NCBI GenBank assembly: GCA_003248315.1
Contig: QKWM01000004.1
Coordinates: 2,725,001-2,789,000, forward strand
Length of the DNA stretch: 64,000 nucleotides
Reading direction: 5' to 3'
Source of the DNA: Streptomyces sp. SW4
Lineage (GTDB): Bacteria > Actinomycetota > Actinomycetes > Streptomycetales > Streptomycetaceae
The notes under the pieces are model-generated. The model saw only the letters and a program-made list of their open reading frames with translations, searched no databases and had not been told where the DNA came from. Made by a program: the position numbers and the translations under genes. This document shows positions 44,627 to 55,103 of the stretch, piece after piece. Each line of letters opens with the position of its first letter. Position 1 is the stretch's first letter.

Positions 44627-46435
44627 ATGGCCGTCAACCTGGTCAATGTCGAGAACGTCAGCAAGGTGTACGGCACCCGTGCCCTGCTCGACGGCGTCTC
44701 CCTCGGCGTCTCCGAGGGCGACCGCATCGGCGTCGTCGGCCGCAACGGCGACGGCAAGACCACGCTGATCCGGATGCTGGCCAAGCTGGAGGACGCCGAC
44801 TCCGGCCGGGTCACCCACTCCGGCGGCCTGCGCATGGGCGTGCTCACCCAGCACGACTCCCTCGACCCCGAGGCCACCGTGCGCCACGAGGTCATCCGGG
44901 ACCTGGCCGACCACGAGTGGGCGGGCAACGCCAAGATCAGGGACGTGCTGACCGGGCTGTTCGGCGGCCTCGACCTGCCCGGGTTCCCGCAGGGGCTGGA
45001 CACCGTCATCGGCCCCCTCTCCGGCGGCGAGCGGCGCCGGATCGCGCTCGCCAAGCTGCTCATCGACGAACAGGACCTGATCGTCCTCGACGAGCCTACG
45101 AACCACCTCGACGTCGAGGGCATCGCCTGGCTCGCCGGGCACCTGCGCGAGCGGCGCTCGGCGCTGGTCTGCGTCACCCACGACCGGTGGTTCCTGGACC
45201 AGGTCTGCACCCGCATGTGGGACGTGCAGCGCGGCGTCGTCCACGAGTACGAGGGCGGCTACTCCGACTACGTCTTCGCCCGCGCCGAACGCGAGCGCAT
45301 CGCCGCCACCGAGGAGGCCAAGCGGCAGAACCTGGTCCGCAAGGAGCTGGCCTGGCTGCGGCGCGGCGCCCCCGCCCGCACCTCCAAGCCGCGTTTCCGC
45401 GTCGAGGCCGCCAACGACCTGATCAAGGACGTCCCGCCGCCCCGGGACAGCAGCGAGCTGATGAAGTTCGCCTCCTCCCGGCTCGGCAAGACCGTCTTCG
45501 ACCTCGAGGACGTCACCGTCACGGCCGGGCCCAAGGTGCTGCTCAAGCACATCACCTGGCAGCTCGGCCCCGGCGACCGCATCGGCCTCGTCGGCGTCAA
45601 CGGCGCCGGCAAGACCTCCCTGCTGCGGGCTCTCGCCGACGCCGCCGCGACCGGCGGCGAGCGGCAGCCCGCGGACGGGCACATCCGCGTCGGCAAGACC
45701 GTGAAGCTGGCCTACCTCTCGCAGGAGGTCGCCGAACTCGACCCCTCCTGGCGGGTGCTGGAGGCCGTGCAGCGGGTCCGCGAGCGCGTCGACCTCGGCA
45801 AGGGCCGCGAGATGACCGCCGGCCAGCTGTGCGAGACGTTCGGCTTCGGCAAGGAGAAGCAGTGGACGCCGGTCGGCGACCTCTCCGGCGGCGAGCGGCG
45901 CCGGCTCCAGCTGCTGCGGCTGCTGATGGACGAGCCCAACGTCCTCTTCCTCGACGAGCCCACCAACGACCTCGACATCGAGACCCTGACCCAGCTGGAG
46001 GACCTGCTCGACGGCTGGCCCGGCTCGATGATCGTCATCTCCCACGACCGCTTCTTCATCGAGCGCACCACCGACCGGGTCTTCGCGCTGCTCGGCGACG
46101 GCACCCTGCGGATGCTGCCGCGCGGCATCGACGAGTACCTGGAGCGGCGCCGGACGATGGAGGAAGCGGCCGCGGCGAACGTCCCCGCCGCCAGGCCGGC
46201 CGCCCGGACCACCGAGAAGAGCGCCTCCGACCAGCGCGCCGCCAAGAAGGAACTCCAGAAGATCGAACGCCAGCTGGACAAGATCTCCGAGAAGGAGACC
46301 GCCCTGCACGCGCGGATCGCGGACAACGCCACCGACTTCGCGAAGGTGGCCGAACTCGACGCCGAACTGCGGGAACTGGCCGGCCGGCGCGAGGAGCTGG
46401 AGCTGCGGTGGCTGGAACTCGCGGAGGACGCCTGA
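44627..46435 (+). CDS. ABC-F family ATPase (Uup-like)
   Basis: 602 residues, two ABC domains and no membrane segments; ABC-F proteins act on ribosomes. Domain 1 Walker A GVVGRNGDGKTT, signature LSGGERRRIALAK, Walker B LIVLDEPTNHLD. The linker holds the Arg/Lys-rich RRGAPARTSKPRFRVE. Domain 2 Walker A GVNGAGKTS, LSGGERRRLQLL, LFLDEPTNDLD. The C-terminal ~75 residues form a coiled coil (KKELQKIERQLDKISEKE...), as in Uup. GGAGAG before ATG 44627. Frame intact. Confidence 0.95.
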   Translation: MAVNLVNVENVSKVYGTRALLDGVSLGVSEGDRIGVVGRNGDGKTTLIRMLAKLEDADSGRVTHSGGLRMGVLTQHDSLDPEATVRHEVIRDLADHEWAGNAKIRDVLTGLFGGLDLPGFPQGLDTVIGPLSGGERRRIALAKLLIDEQDLIVLDEPTNHLDVEGIAWLAGHLRERRSALVCVTHDRWFLDQVCTRMWDVQRGVVHEYEGGYSDYVFARAERERIAATEEAKRQNLVRKELAWLRRGAPARTSKPRFRVEAANDLIKDVPPPRDSSELMKFASSRLGKTVFDLEDVTVTAGPKVLLKHITWQLGPGDRIGLVGVNGAGKTSLLRALADAAATGGERQPADGHIRVGKTVKLAYLSQEVAELDPSWRVLEAVQRVRERVDLGKGREMTAGQLCETFGFGKEKQWTPVGDLSGGERRRLQLLRLLMDEPNVLFLDEPTNDLDIETLTQLEDLLDGWPGSMIVISHDRFFIERTTDRVFALLGDGTLRMLPRGIDEYLERRRTMEEAAAANVPAARPAARTTEKSASDQRAAKKELQKIERQLDKISEKETALHARIADNATDFAKVAELDAELRELAGRREELELRWLELAEDA

Positions 46436-46679
46436 GCCGTCGTCCCCCTGGTTGTGCGCCGGGCGCGCGCGGCGTGAAGGGCCCGTGAAGGCGCGTAACG
46501 ACGGCATCACGAGCCGGTCCTCCGTTGGGAACAGGGGTGGACGCGGCCCGGTGGGGTGTCGGCCCCGGGTGATAGAAAGGGCCCGCACAGCACCGCGCTT
46601 GTGACTGTCTGAGTCGTCTCTGAGACTGTCCGTACCTCAGGGCGTGGCTAAAAATCAGTGAGTAAGGGGGAACGCGCTG
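46436..46679. other. intergenic region upstream of the beta-propeller genes
   Basis: No gene seen. The last 80 bp are AT-richer, with the TAAAAA patch at 46649-46654 as a possible -10 and AAGGGGGA as ribosome site of the next gene. Short TCTGAG/GAGAC repeats lie at 46606-46627. Confidence 0.4.
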
Positions 46680-48460
46680 ATGACTCAGCCGCCCAACCAG
46701 CCGCCGCAGCCCGGTGGCTTCGGAGCACCGCAGGATCCGCCGCCGTCGGGCGGTTTCGGAGCACCGCAGACCCCGCCGCCCCCGCAGGGCGCCCCGGGCA
46801 CGCCGCCGCCCCCGCAGGGCCCGCCCGCCGGGCCGCCGCAGCCGGGATACGGCTACCCGCAGCAGCCCGGCCCGTACGGCGCCCCGCAGCAGCCCGGGCC
46901 CTACGCCTCCGGCCCGTACGCCCAGCCCCAGCAGCCGGGCCCCTACGGCGCCCCGCAGCAGCCCGGTTACGGCTACCCGCAGCAGCCCCAGTTCCCCGGC
47001 GCCCCCGGCACCCCGCCGCCCGGCTCCGGCAACCGGTTCAAGAGCAAGCCCGCCCTCGCCGTCGGCGCGGCCGTCGCCGCGCTGCTCGTCATCGGCGGCA
47101 CCGTCTGGGCGGTCACCGGCGGCGACGACAAGAAGGACGAGAAGCCCGTCGCCCGGCAGAGCGACGACGCCAAGCCGACCGGCTCCGGCGACGCCCCGGT
47201 CAACCCCGGTGACGGCAGCGGCGACGGCGGCGAGGACCCGGACGACCTCAACGAGGGCCGGCAGGCCGGCGAGGCCAGGGTGCTCTGGTACAAGGAGGCG
47301 CCCGACGCGCCCGGTTCCGGCGCCGACGCCCCCGGCATGTGGATCACCGACAAGGCCGCGGTCAAGGCGGCCTACAAGCAGCTCTTCGCCTACCGCGTCG
47401 GAGACGGCAAGCCCGCCTGGGACGCCATCACCTTCCCGCAGAAGATCTGCGCGGTCACCCCGGAGAAGACCGCCGACGACAAGATCGTCGTCGCGTACAT
47501 GAGCGGCTCCAGCGACCGTGCCGAGTGCAACCAGCTCCAGGAGATCGACCTCGCCACCGGCGAGAAGGGCTGGAAGGAGGAGGTCGCGGACGGCGAGCTG
47601 TTCGACTCCACCCTCTCCGTCGAACTGACGCTGTCCGGCGACATCCTGATGGTCGGCCGCTCCCAGTCCGGAACGGCCTACGACGTCAGGAGCGGCAAGA
47701 AGCTCTACGACAAGAAGCGGTACGGCGACGCCTGCTTCCCCGCCGGCTTCGCGGGCGGCGACGGCACGCTCGTCCAGGTCGCCTCCTGCGGCGCCGGCGG
47801 CGCCAATGAACACGACGAACTGCAGGGCCTGGACCCGAAGACCGGCAAGGTCCAGTGGACGTACAAGTACGAGAAGGGCTGGCGGGTCGAACGGGCCTAC
47901 TCCGTGAGCCCGCTGGTCGTCTACGCCACCAACGAGGACAAGAAGGCCTGGAACATCTCCGCCTTCTCCGGCGGCAAGGTCACCTCGCAGGTCGACGTCG
48001 ACGAGGACTTCGCCCCGAGTGCGGCTGGGCCATCCTCGAACGCGACCTCCAGGGCTGCCAGGGCGTCGCCGTCGACGGCAAGACCCTCTACCTGCCCACC
48101 GAGGCGGCCACCGGCGCCAACGAGATCGTCGCGATCGGCCTCTCCGACGGTAAGGAGAAGTGGCGCGTGAAGTCGCCCGCGGAGGAGTCGATGATGCCGA
48201 TGCAGGTGGAGAACGGCAAGCTCATCGCCTACGTGCAGCCGTCCTACGACGCCGGCGGCCAGGTCGTCTCCATCCCCACGGGCGGTGGCGGCCACGAGCC
48301 GACGAAGCTGCTGCAGAACCCGCAGGGCGCCGCGGAGGTGGAGAACGGCTTCTTCTCCAAGGACATCGCCTGGGTGGACGGGCGCTTCTACATCTCCCAG
48401 ACCCGGCTGACCGGGAACGACGACACGAAGGAGAAGTTGATGCTGGCCTACGGCAAGTGA
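46680..48460 (+). CDS. membrane-anchored beta-propeller (PQQ-like) protein, one contraction
   Basis: About 593 residues. The first ~120 residues are Pro/Gly/Gln/Tyr-rich with PQQPGPYGAP repeats (cytoplasmic, disordered), then one helix (PALAVGAAVAALLVIGGTVWAV), an Asp/Gly linker and an extracytoplasmic PQQ-type propeller with repeated D-L-A-T-G-E-K-G-W and D-P-K-T-G-K-V-Q-W strands. No PQQ-enzyme metal site is obvious, so it is a propeller scaffold, not a dehydrogenase. One C is missing at 48013-48016 (expected F-A-P-E-C-G-W). Followed 61 bp later by a paralogue. Confidence 0.88.
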
Positions 48461-48521
48461 CCTCTCCCTCCGTCCTCCGCTTCCCCGAGTCCCGCTCCGA
48501 GTTCCCCGAGGTACTCCCGTC

Positions 48522-50430
48522 ATGACCCAGCCGCCGCCCCCGCCCCCCAACCAGCCGCCGACGGGCGGAGGCTTCGGCCCGCCCCAGCAGCCGCAGCAGC
48601 CGCCGCAGCAGCCGGCGTCGCCCGAGAGCGGCCCGAACCTCGCCAAGTCCCCGGCGCCGGGGTACGGCTACCCGCAGACCCCGCCGCAGGGGCCGCCGGC
48701 CACCCCGCCGACGCCGCCGCAGGGGGCGCCGGCCACCCCGCCGACGCCGCCCGTCGGCGGGCCGCAGCCCGGGTACGGCTACCCGCAGACGCCGCCCGCC
48801 CCGCAGCCGGGGTACGGCTACCCCGGGCAGCCGGGGCCCGGCGGGTACGCCACCCGCCCGGCCCGTACGGCCAGCAGCCGCCCGGCCCGTACGGCCAGCA
48901 GCCGCCCGGCCCCGGGTACGGCTATCCGCAGGCCACCGTGCCCATGCCGTCCCAGCCGGGCCCCGGCGGGCCGGGCGGCGGGCGGAAGATCAACGCCCAG
49001 GTCGCCATCATCGTCTCGGCCGTCGTCGCCATCGCCCTGATCATCGGCGGCGGCGTGTGGTACGCCAACTCCTCCGGCGGCAAGGACGACGACAAGAACA
49101 ACAGCGCCAAGGGCGGCGGCGACGCGAAGAACGGCACGGGCGGCCAGACCGCCGGCGGCAAGGAGAAGGCGCCGTCCGACCCGTCCGCCAAGGTGCTCTT
49201 CCAGGTCCCGGCCCCCGAGGTGAGCAAGGACATCAGGAGCGTCGTCGTCTCCGGCTCGTGGCTCACCGACAAGGTGTACGCCAAGAGCGGCGTCGCCGAG
49301 ATCGTCGGCTACGACCCCGAGAAGGGCAGCCAGGTCTGGAAGCTGCCGCTGGACGGCCCCGTCTGCACGGCCAGCGACCACGTCACCGACGACAACAAGA
49401 CGGTCGTCGTCTACCAGCCCGACATGCCGACCAAGGCCAAGAGCCACCACGGCTGCAGCCAGGTCGCGGTGATCGACCTCGACACCGGCAAGAAGGTGTG
49501 GACGAAGACCGGCAGCTCCGGCGACCAGCCGATCTCCTTCGACAACGTCACGATCAGCGGCGGCACGGTCGCGGCCGGCAGCACCAGCGGCGGCGTCGCC
49601 TGGGACGTCGAGTCCGGCGAGCAACTGTGGAGCCCGAAGCCGACCGACACCTGCTACGACTCCGGTTACGGCGGCGGGGAGAAGCTCGTCGCCGTCCGCA
49701 AGTGCGGCTCCTACGAGGCCCGTGAGCTGCACATCCAGACCATCGACCCGAAGACCGGGAAGGTGCTCTCGGAGTACAAGATGGCCAAGGGCATCGAGTA
49801 CGCCGGCATCGTGTCCACGAACCCGCTGGTGGTCTCCGCCGACGTCGGCGACTCCGCCGGGGACGGCAGCGGCATCTCGGACTTCTTCTCCATCGACAAC
49901 AAGACCGGCAAGCTGCGGGCGCGGATCTCCGCGCCGGGTGAGGAGTTCGCGGCCCGCTGCGACAACATCTCCAAGGTCGAGCAGTGCACGGGGCTCGCGG
50001 TCGGCAACGACCGGCTCTACATCCCGACCGAGGAGCACGAGGGCGGCGGCGAGGGCTACAGCCGGACCAACGAGGTCGTCGCCTTCGACCTCGCCACCGG
50101 CAAGCAGACCGGGCAGCGTGCCGACGCGGGCGAGGGCTACACGATCCTTCCGCTGCGGATGGACGGCGGCAACGTGCTGGCGTACAAGCGGCCGCCCTAC
50201 GACAAGGGCGGGCAGATCGTGAGCATCGACGGCGGGTCGTTCAAGCAGACGACGCTGCTGGAGAACCCGGCCACGGAGCAGGTGCGCGACGTGGAGACCA
50301 GCATGTCGCCGGAGTACTCCGAGATGCAGTACGCGCAGGGGCGGCTGTACATGTCGCAGGTGTACGCCAGCGAGTCGTCCATCACGGGGACAAGGAGTAT
50401 CTGGCGGTGGCGTTCGGCACGAGCGGCTGA
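48522..50430 (+). CDS. second beta-propeller (PQQ-like) membrane protein, two contractions
   Basis: Paralogue of the preceding gene, about 636 residues. Pro/Gln-rich N-tail with PGYGYPQTPP and YGQQPPGP repeats, helix QVAIIVSAVVAIALIIGGGV, linker rich in Lys/Asp/Asn, then a propeller with I-D-L-D-T-G-K-K-V-W, D-P-K-T-G-K-V and F-D-L-A-T-G-K-Q. Four or more Cys in the propeller may form disulfides outside the membrane. One C is missing at 48853-48855, one G at 50386-50389; the natural end is D-K-E-Y-L-A-V-A-F-G-T-S-G. A terminator follows. Confidence 0.88.
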
Positions 50431-50455
50431 GCGCGGCGCCGGCGCGTCGACGCGG

Positions 50456-50489
50456 CACGGCCCCGTTCCCGGGAAGGGACGGGGCCGTG
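50456..50489 (+). terminator. terminator of the beta-propeller genes
   Basis: CACGGCCCCGT...ACGGGGCCGTG stem with inner CCC/GGG, loop GGGAA, then TTGTGTATT; 25 nt after the stop. Confidence 0.85.
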
Positions 50490-50619
50490 TTGTGTATTGC
50501 GAGCAATTTCGGTGATCCGGGGCAGTTCTTACCGGTAGGGGAGCGTGATGTCGAACAAGCGTGTAGCTTCCGGGCATTGCGGATCAGGATCGGGGAGATC
50601 GGGGACTGGGGGTTGCTCG

Positions 50620-51299
50620 ATGGGAGTGCGGCTGATGGTGGTCGACGACCACCGATTGCTCGCCGAGGCGCTGGCCTCGGCGCTGAAGCTGCGGGGGCAC
50701 CGGGTGCTGGCCGCGGCGGCGCCCGCCGCGGGGCGGCGGAGCTGGTGATCAGCCGGGCGCCGGAGGTGTGTCTGCTGGGACGGCTACGCCGGCGGAGCCG
50801 GGGATCTTCGATCCGTCGTGAAGATCAAGCGGGAGCGGCCGCAGGTGGCGGTGCTGGTGCTGGGGCCGGTGCCGAGTCCGCGGGGGATCGCGGCGGCGTT
50901 CGCGGCCGGGGCGTCGGGGTACGTGCGGCACGACGAGCGCATAGAGGGGTCGAGCGCGCGATCATGAAGGCGCGGGCGGGGAGGCGGCGGTGGCGCCGGG
51001 GTTGTTGCAGGGGCGTTCGGTGAGCTGCTGAATCCGGTGGCGGAGCCGGACGACGAGGGTCAGCGGCTGCTGGAGATGCTGACGCCGCGGGAGGTGGAGG
51101 TGCTCGTGCGGGTGGCCGACGGGGAGGACACGCGGCTGATCGCGGCGGGCATGGGGATCGCGCCGTCGACGGCGCGTACGCATGTGCAGCGGGTTCTGAT
51201 GAAGCTGGGCGTGGGCTCGCGTCTGGAGGCGGCGGCCCTGGCGGCCCGGACGGGCCTTCTGGACCGCGCGACGACGGCCGGGCCGGGCCCGCCCCCTGA
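50620..51299 (+). CDS. LuxR-type response regulator, densely frameshifted
   Basis: Reconstructed length about 228 residues. N-terminal receiver (MGVRLMVVDDHRLLAEALAS with the Asp-Asp pair), middle ...AAAFAAGASGYVRHDERIEG, and a C-terminal LuxR helix-turn-helix (LTPREVEVLVRVADGEDTRL, STARTHVQRVLMKLGVGSRL). Seven single-base losses are needed: G runs at 50730-50733, 50777-50779, 50815, 50946-50949, 50978-50981, 51010-51013, and C at 51292-51296, the last restoring a stop. The phosphate-acceptor Asp region is not convincing, so it may be an atypical receiver. It could be a real pseudogene, but the pattern fits read errors. Confidence 0.7.
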
Positions 51300-51844
51300 G
51301 GCGGCTTCGGTGAGGGGTGGGGCGGGGCGGGGCGGGGGGTGTCCGTCCTCGGGCCGCCGCGAAACCGTCCGTCCCAAGTACGAACCGGCGCCCCTCGCGA
51401 CGCCCCTGCGGGCGAACACCCCCCACCCCACCCCTCCCCGCCGTACCCGTCCGCGCCCACTACCGGACGCCCACCCGCGGCGCGCCGACCCGCCCAGCGG
51501 CGGTTCGCCGTGCTCGCCCAGCCGCGGGCTGCCCATCCCGCCCAGCCGCGGGCAGTCGTGCCGCTGGGGCGGCACGGGTGGGCGCGGGCGGCACCCCGGT
51601 GGCGCCGGGCTGCGCAACGCCCCCGGCCTTAGCTGCAGCGCCCCGCACCCGTAAGCCGCGGCGCGCCGGCCCCGCCCAGCCGCGGCGCGCAGGGCCCGCC
51701 CAGCGGCGGTTCGCCGGGCTCGCCCGGCCGCGGGCCGTCCATCCCGTCCAGCCGCGGGCAGTCGTGCCGCTGGGGCGGCACGGGTGGGCGCGGGCGGCAC
51801 CCCGGTGGCGCCGGGCTGCGCAACGCCCCCGGGGCCCTCGGCGG
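51300..51844. repeat. GC-rich repeat spacer with two ~135-bp direct repeats
   Basis: No credible gene. A block at 51491-51625 recurs at 51697-51832 (206-bp offset, a handful of mismatches). Each copy holds the perfect hairpin GTGCCGC-TGGG-GCGGCAC (51558-51575 and 51764-51781) followed by GGTGGGCGCGGGCGGCACC. Shorter CCGCCCAGCCGCGG modules fill the gaps. The open frames here are by-products of the composition. Confidence 0.75.
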
Positions 51845-52156
51845 TTACTGCCGGCGTTCCTCCGGGACGGGGGCCGGTGGGGGCGGGGCCGTGGGCCTGA
51901 GCTTGAGCCACAGGAGGAACAGGAGGCCGAGGACCAGCATCCCCAGACCGGTCCACAGGTTGATGTTGACGCCCTCCGCCTTCTCGATGTCGGCGTCGGA
52001 CGCCGTGATCCCCGCGATGGTGACGATCACGCCGTAGATCACGAACAGCCCGCCGATGATCCGACGGATGTCGAACAGCTTCGCGGCCGTCGCGGACTTG
52101 GTCTCCAGCTCGGAGACCTCCCGCTGGACGTCCTTCTCGGAGTAGAACTCAGACAT
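51845..52156 (-). CDS. small two-helix membrane protein
   Basis: 103 residues, unknown function. Charged N-terminal helix (SEFYSEKDVQREVSELETK, coiled-coil-like), helix 1 IIGGLFVIYGVIVTIAGI, short loop, helix 2 WTGLGMLVLGLLFLLWLKL, Pro-rich tail. Its start is 21 bp downstream of the symporter stop, same strand, so probably co-transcribed; it could be a small accessory subunit of the transporter. Confidence 0.8.
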   Translation of the reverse strand: MSEFYSEKDVQREVSELETKSATAAKLFDIRRIIGGLFVIYGVIVTIAGITASDADIEKAEGVNINLWTGLGMLVLGLLFLLWLKLRPTAPPPPAPVPEERRQ

Positions 52157-52177
52157 GCTTCCTCGATTCTCCCGCGA

Positions 52178-53856
52178 TCAGAACGAGAACGGGATGTAGC
52201 AGGCGGCGGCCAGCACGACCGCACCCCAGCCCAGCAGCGCCGGCTTGCGGTACCACGCGTCGTCGCCCGCGGCCGGCGGTTCCGCCATGCCGGGCGAGCG
52301 CGTCCCGTAGACCAGGCCCTGCAGCTCGGACTCCGGCTTCGGCTTGGTGAACAGGGTCACGCCGACCATGACCACCGCGCCGGCCACGAACCCGGCGATC
52401 GCGGAGACGAAGTTGGCTCCCTGGTCGGAGGGGATGTCGATGATGCCCTGCTCGTAGATGACGAAGTAGTTGACCATCGCGGCGGTGGTGCCGGCGATCA
52501 GGCCCCAGAAGCCCGACTTCATGGACGCCCGCTTCCAGAACATGCCGATGATGAAGACCACGAACATCGGCACGTTGAAGAAGGAGAACAGCGTCTGGAG
52601 GTACGCCATGATGTTCGAGAAGGACGACGCGAGGAACGCCGTGCCGATGGAGGCCAGCACACCGAGCGCGGTGATCAGCCGGCCGAACCGCACGTAGTAG
52701 TCGTCCGGGCGGCCCTTGACCACGTACCGGCCCCAGATGTCGTTGGTGAACACCGTGTTGAAGGACGAGATGTTCGCCGCCATGCCGGCCATGAAGGCCG
52801 CGAGCAGGCCGGTGACCGCGATGCCGAGCACGCCGTTGGGCAGCAGCTGCTGCATCAGGTACGGGATCGCGTCGTTGTACTGGTAGCCCGACTCGGGCGT
52901 GCCGAACCGCGGGATCAGGGCCGCGGCGACCAGGCCCGGGATCATCACCAGGAAGACGATGAAGATCTTCGGGAACGCGGCGATCAGCGGGGTCCGCTGG
53001 GCGGCCGAGAGGTTCTTCGCGGACAGGGCGCGCTGCACCTCCGCGAAGTTCGTCGTCCAGTAGCCGAAGGACAGCACGAAGCCCAGACCGAGGACGATCG
53101 TCAGCCAGTTGGCGCCCAGCGGGTTGTCGCTGCCGATGCCCGTGCCGCCCCACGAGGTCATGAAGTCGGCCCGTGCTGGGCGGTGAGGTTGTCGGACAGG
53201 CCGTCCCAGCCGCCGACCTTCTTCAGGCCGAGGATGGTGATCGGGATGAGGGCGGCCAGGATGACGAAGAACTGGAGCACCTCGTTGTAGATGGCCGAGG
53301 AGAGGCCGCCGAGGGTGATGTACACGAGCACGAAGAAGCCGGCGACGACGATGGCCACCCACTGCGGCCAGCCGAGCAGTGCCTCGACGACGATCGCGAG
53401 GGCGTAGAGGTTGACTCCGGCGATCAGGATCGACGCCAGGGCGAACAGGATCGAACTCAGCAGGTGTGCGGCCTTGTCGAAGCGGAGGAGCAGGAACTCC
53501 GGCACCGAGCGGACCTTGCTGCCGTAGTAGAACGGCATCATCACCAGGCCGAGGAAGACCATCGCCGGGATCGCGCCGATCCAGTACCAGTGCGTGGTGT
53601 ACACGCCGTACTGGGCGCTGTTGGCGGCCATGCCGAGGATCTCGGTGGCGCCCAGGTTGGCGGCGATGAACGCCAGGCCGGTCACCCAGGCGGGCAGGGA
53701 GCGGCCGGACAGGAAGAAGTCCAGGCTCGTCTTGACCGAGCGGCGGGCGGCGAAGCCGATGCCGAGGACGGCGACGAAGTAGATCCCGAGGATCACGTAG
53801 TCGAGCCAGTTGGTCGGGAGCCGAAGCTCCGCGGCCAGGTATGTGGGGGTTTCCAT
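52178..53856 (-). CDS. sodium/solute symporter (SSS family), one contraction
   Basis: About 559 residues, 13-14 helices. LDYVILGIYFVAVLGIGFAARR (helix 1), DFFLSGRSLPAWVTGLAFIAANLGATEILG, YYGSKVRSVPEFLLLRFD, GGLSSAIYNEVLQFF and, after the break, FGYWTTNFAEVQRALSAKN. The family includes SglT-like Na+/sugar carriers, and the divergent galT supports a galactose or related sugar substrate (inference). One G is missing at 53170-53172 (expected Q-H-G-A-D-F-M-T-S-W). ATG 53856 is the chosen start; GTG 53862 is possible. Confidence 0.92.
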
Positions 53857-53906
53857 AAGCACTCGCTTCGTTGCGCGAACTGGTCCGGAGCGGAACCTAC
53901 GCCTCC

Positions 53907-53998
53907 GTGTTCAGCAATTGAACACTTCTGGTGATGTTCTTTGTTTGATTGTGATGATCGGCAGGCTGGTGAGTTGTGATGTGTTATGTTTGATTGTG
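53907..53998. promoter_or_regulatory. complex operator/promoter region of gal operon and symporter
   Basis: AT-rich region between divergent genes. GTGTTCA-N5-TGAACAC (53907-53925) is a perfect 7-bp-arm dyad. The 11-mer GTTTGATTGTG occurs at 53943-53953 and 53988-53998 (45 bp apart), and TGTGAT at 53950-53955 and 53975-53980. Hexamer direct repeats of this type were described for the galP1 operator of the Streptomyces gal operon. Confidence 0.7.
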
Positions 53999-54046
53999 TT
54001 GGGTGTGGTGGAGCGGATGCAGGCACAGGCGCAGAGGAGTCCGGCA

Positions 54047-55103
54047 GTGAAGAAGACCTCGACCCGACTGGCCGACGGTCGCGAGCTCATCTACTACGAC
54101 CTGCGGGACGACACGGTGCGCGACGCGGTGGACCGCCGGCCGCTGGAGCGGACGGTCACCACCTCCGAGATCCGCCCCGACCCCTGCTCGGCGACGCGGT
54201 CGCCGTCGCCTCGCACCGCCAGGGCCGCACCTACCACCCGCCCGCCGACGAGTGCCCCCTGTGCCCGTCCGAGGGCGACCGGCTGAGCGAGATCCCCGAC
54301 TCGACGTACGACGTCGTGGTCTTCGAGAACCGTTTCCCCTCCCTGGCCGGCGACTCCGGCCGCTGCGAGGTCGTCTGCTTCACCTCCGACCACGACGCCT
54401 CCTTCGCCGACCTGGACGAGGACCAGGCGCGGCTCGTGCTCGACGCCTGGACCGACCGCACGGCCGAGCTGTCGCATCTGCCCTCCGTTGAACAGGTGTT
54501 CTGCTTCGAGAACCGCGGCGCCGAGATCGGGGTGACGCTGGGTCACCCGCACGGGCAGATCTACGCCTACCCCTTCACCACCCCCGCACCGCGCGGATGC
54601 TCCGTTCACTCGCCGCCCACAAGGAGGCGACCGGCGGAGAGAACCTGTTCGACGCGGTCCTGGAGCGGGAACTGGCGGGCGAGCGGGTCGTCCTGGAGGG
54701 TGAACACTGGGTGGCCTTCGTGCCGTACGCCGCCCACTGGCCGTACGAGGTGCACCTGTACCCCAGGCGGAGGGTGCCGGACCTGCTCGGGCTCGACGAG
54801 GCGGCGCGCGGCGAGTTCCCCCGGATCTACCTGGAGCTTCTCCAGCGCTTCGACCGGATCTTCGGGGAGCACGAGCCCCCGACGCCGTACATCGCCGCCT
54901 GGCACCAGGCGCCGTTCGGGCAGCCGGCCGAGTCCGGCGGCGTGACACGCGACGACTTCGCGCTCCACCTCGAGCTTTTCACGATCCGACGCACGTCCGG
55001 CAAGCTGAAGTTCCTCGCGGGTTCCGAGTCGGGCATGAACGTGTTCATCAACGACGTGCCGCCGGAGCGCGCGGCCGAGCGACTGCGAGAGGTAGCGAGT
55101 TGA
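54047..55103 (+). CDS. galT: galactose-1-phosphate uridylyltransferase, two contractions
   Basis: Leloir pathway: swaps UMP between UDP-glucose and galactose-1-phosphate. About 352 residues. LADGRELIYYDLRDD (start), zinc Cys pair in DECPLCPS, VFENRFPSLAG, and the active-site His motif GHPHGQIYAYPF with catalytic His. GTG 54047 follows GAGGAG at 7 nt; ATG 54017 is in frame but lacks one. One C is missing at 54181-54184 (D-P-L-L-G-D) and one at 54581-54585 (T-T-P-R-T-A-R-M-L). Overlaps galE by 1 nt. Confidence 0.94.

Noticed and set aside
49984..50430. Separate gene at the end of the second propeller gene
   Set aside because: It is the C-terminus of the same protein after a one-base loss at 50386-50389.
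51317..53290. 657-codon plus-strand open frame across the repeat spacer and symporter
   Set aside because: The translation is repeat-derived and antisense to the symporter; no recognisable domain.
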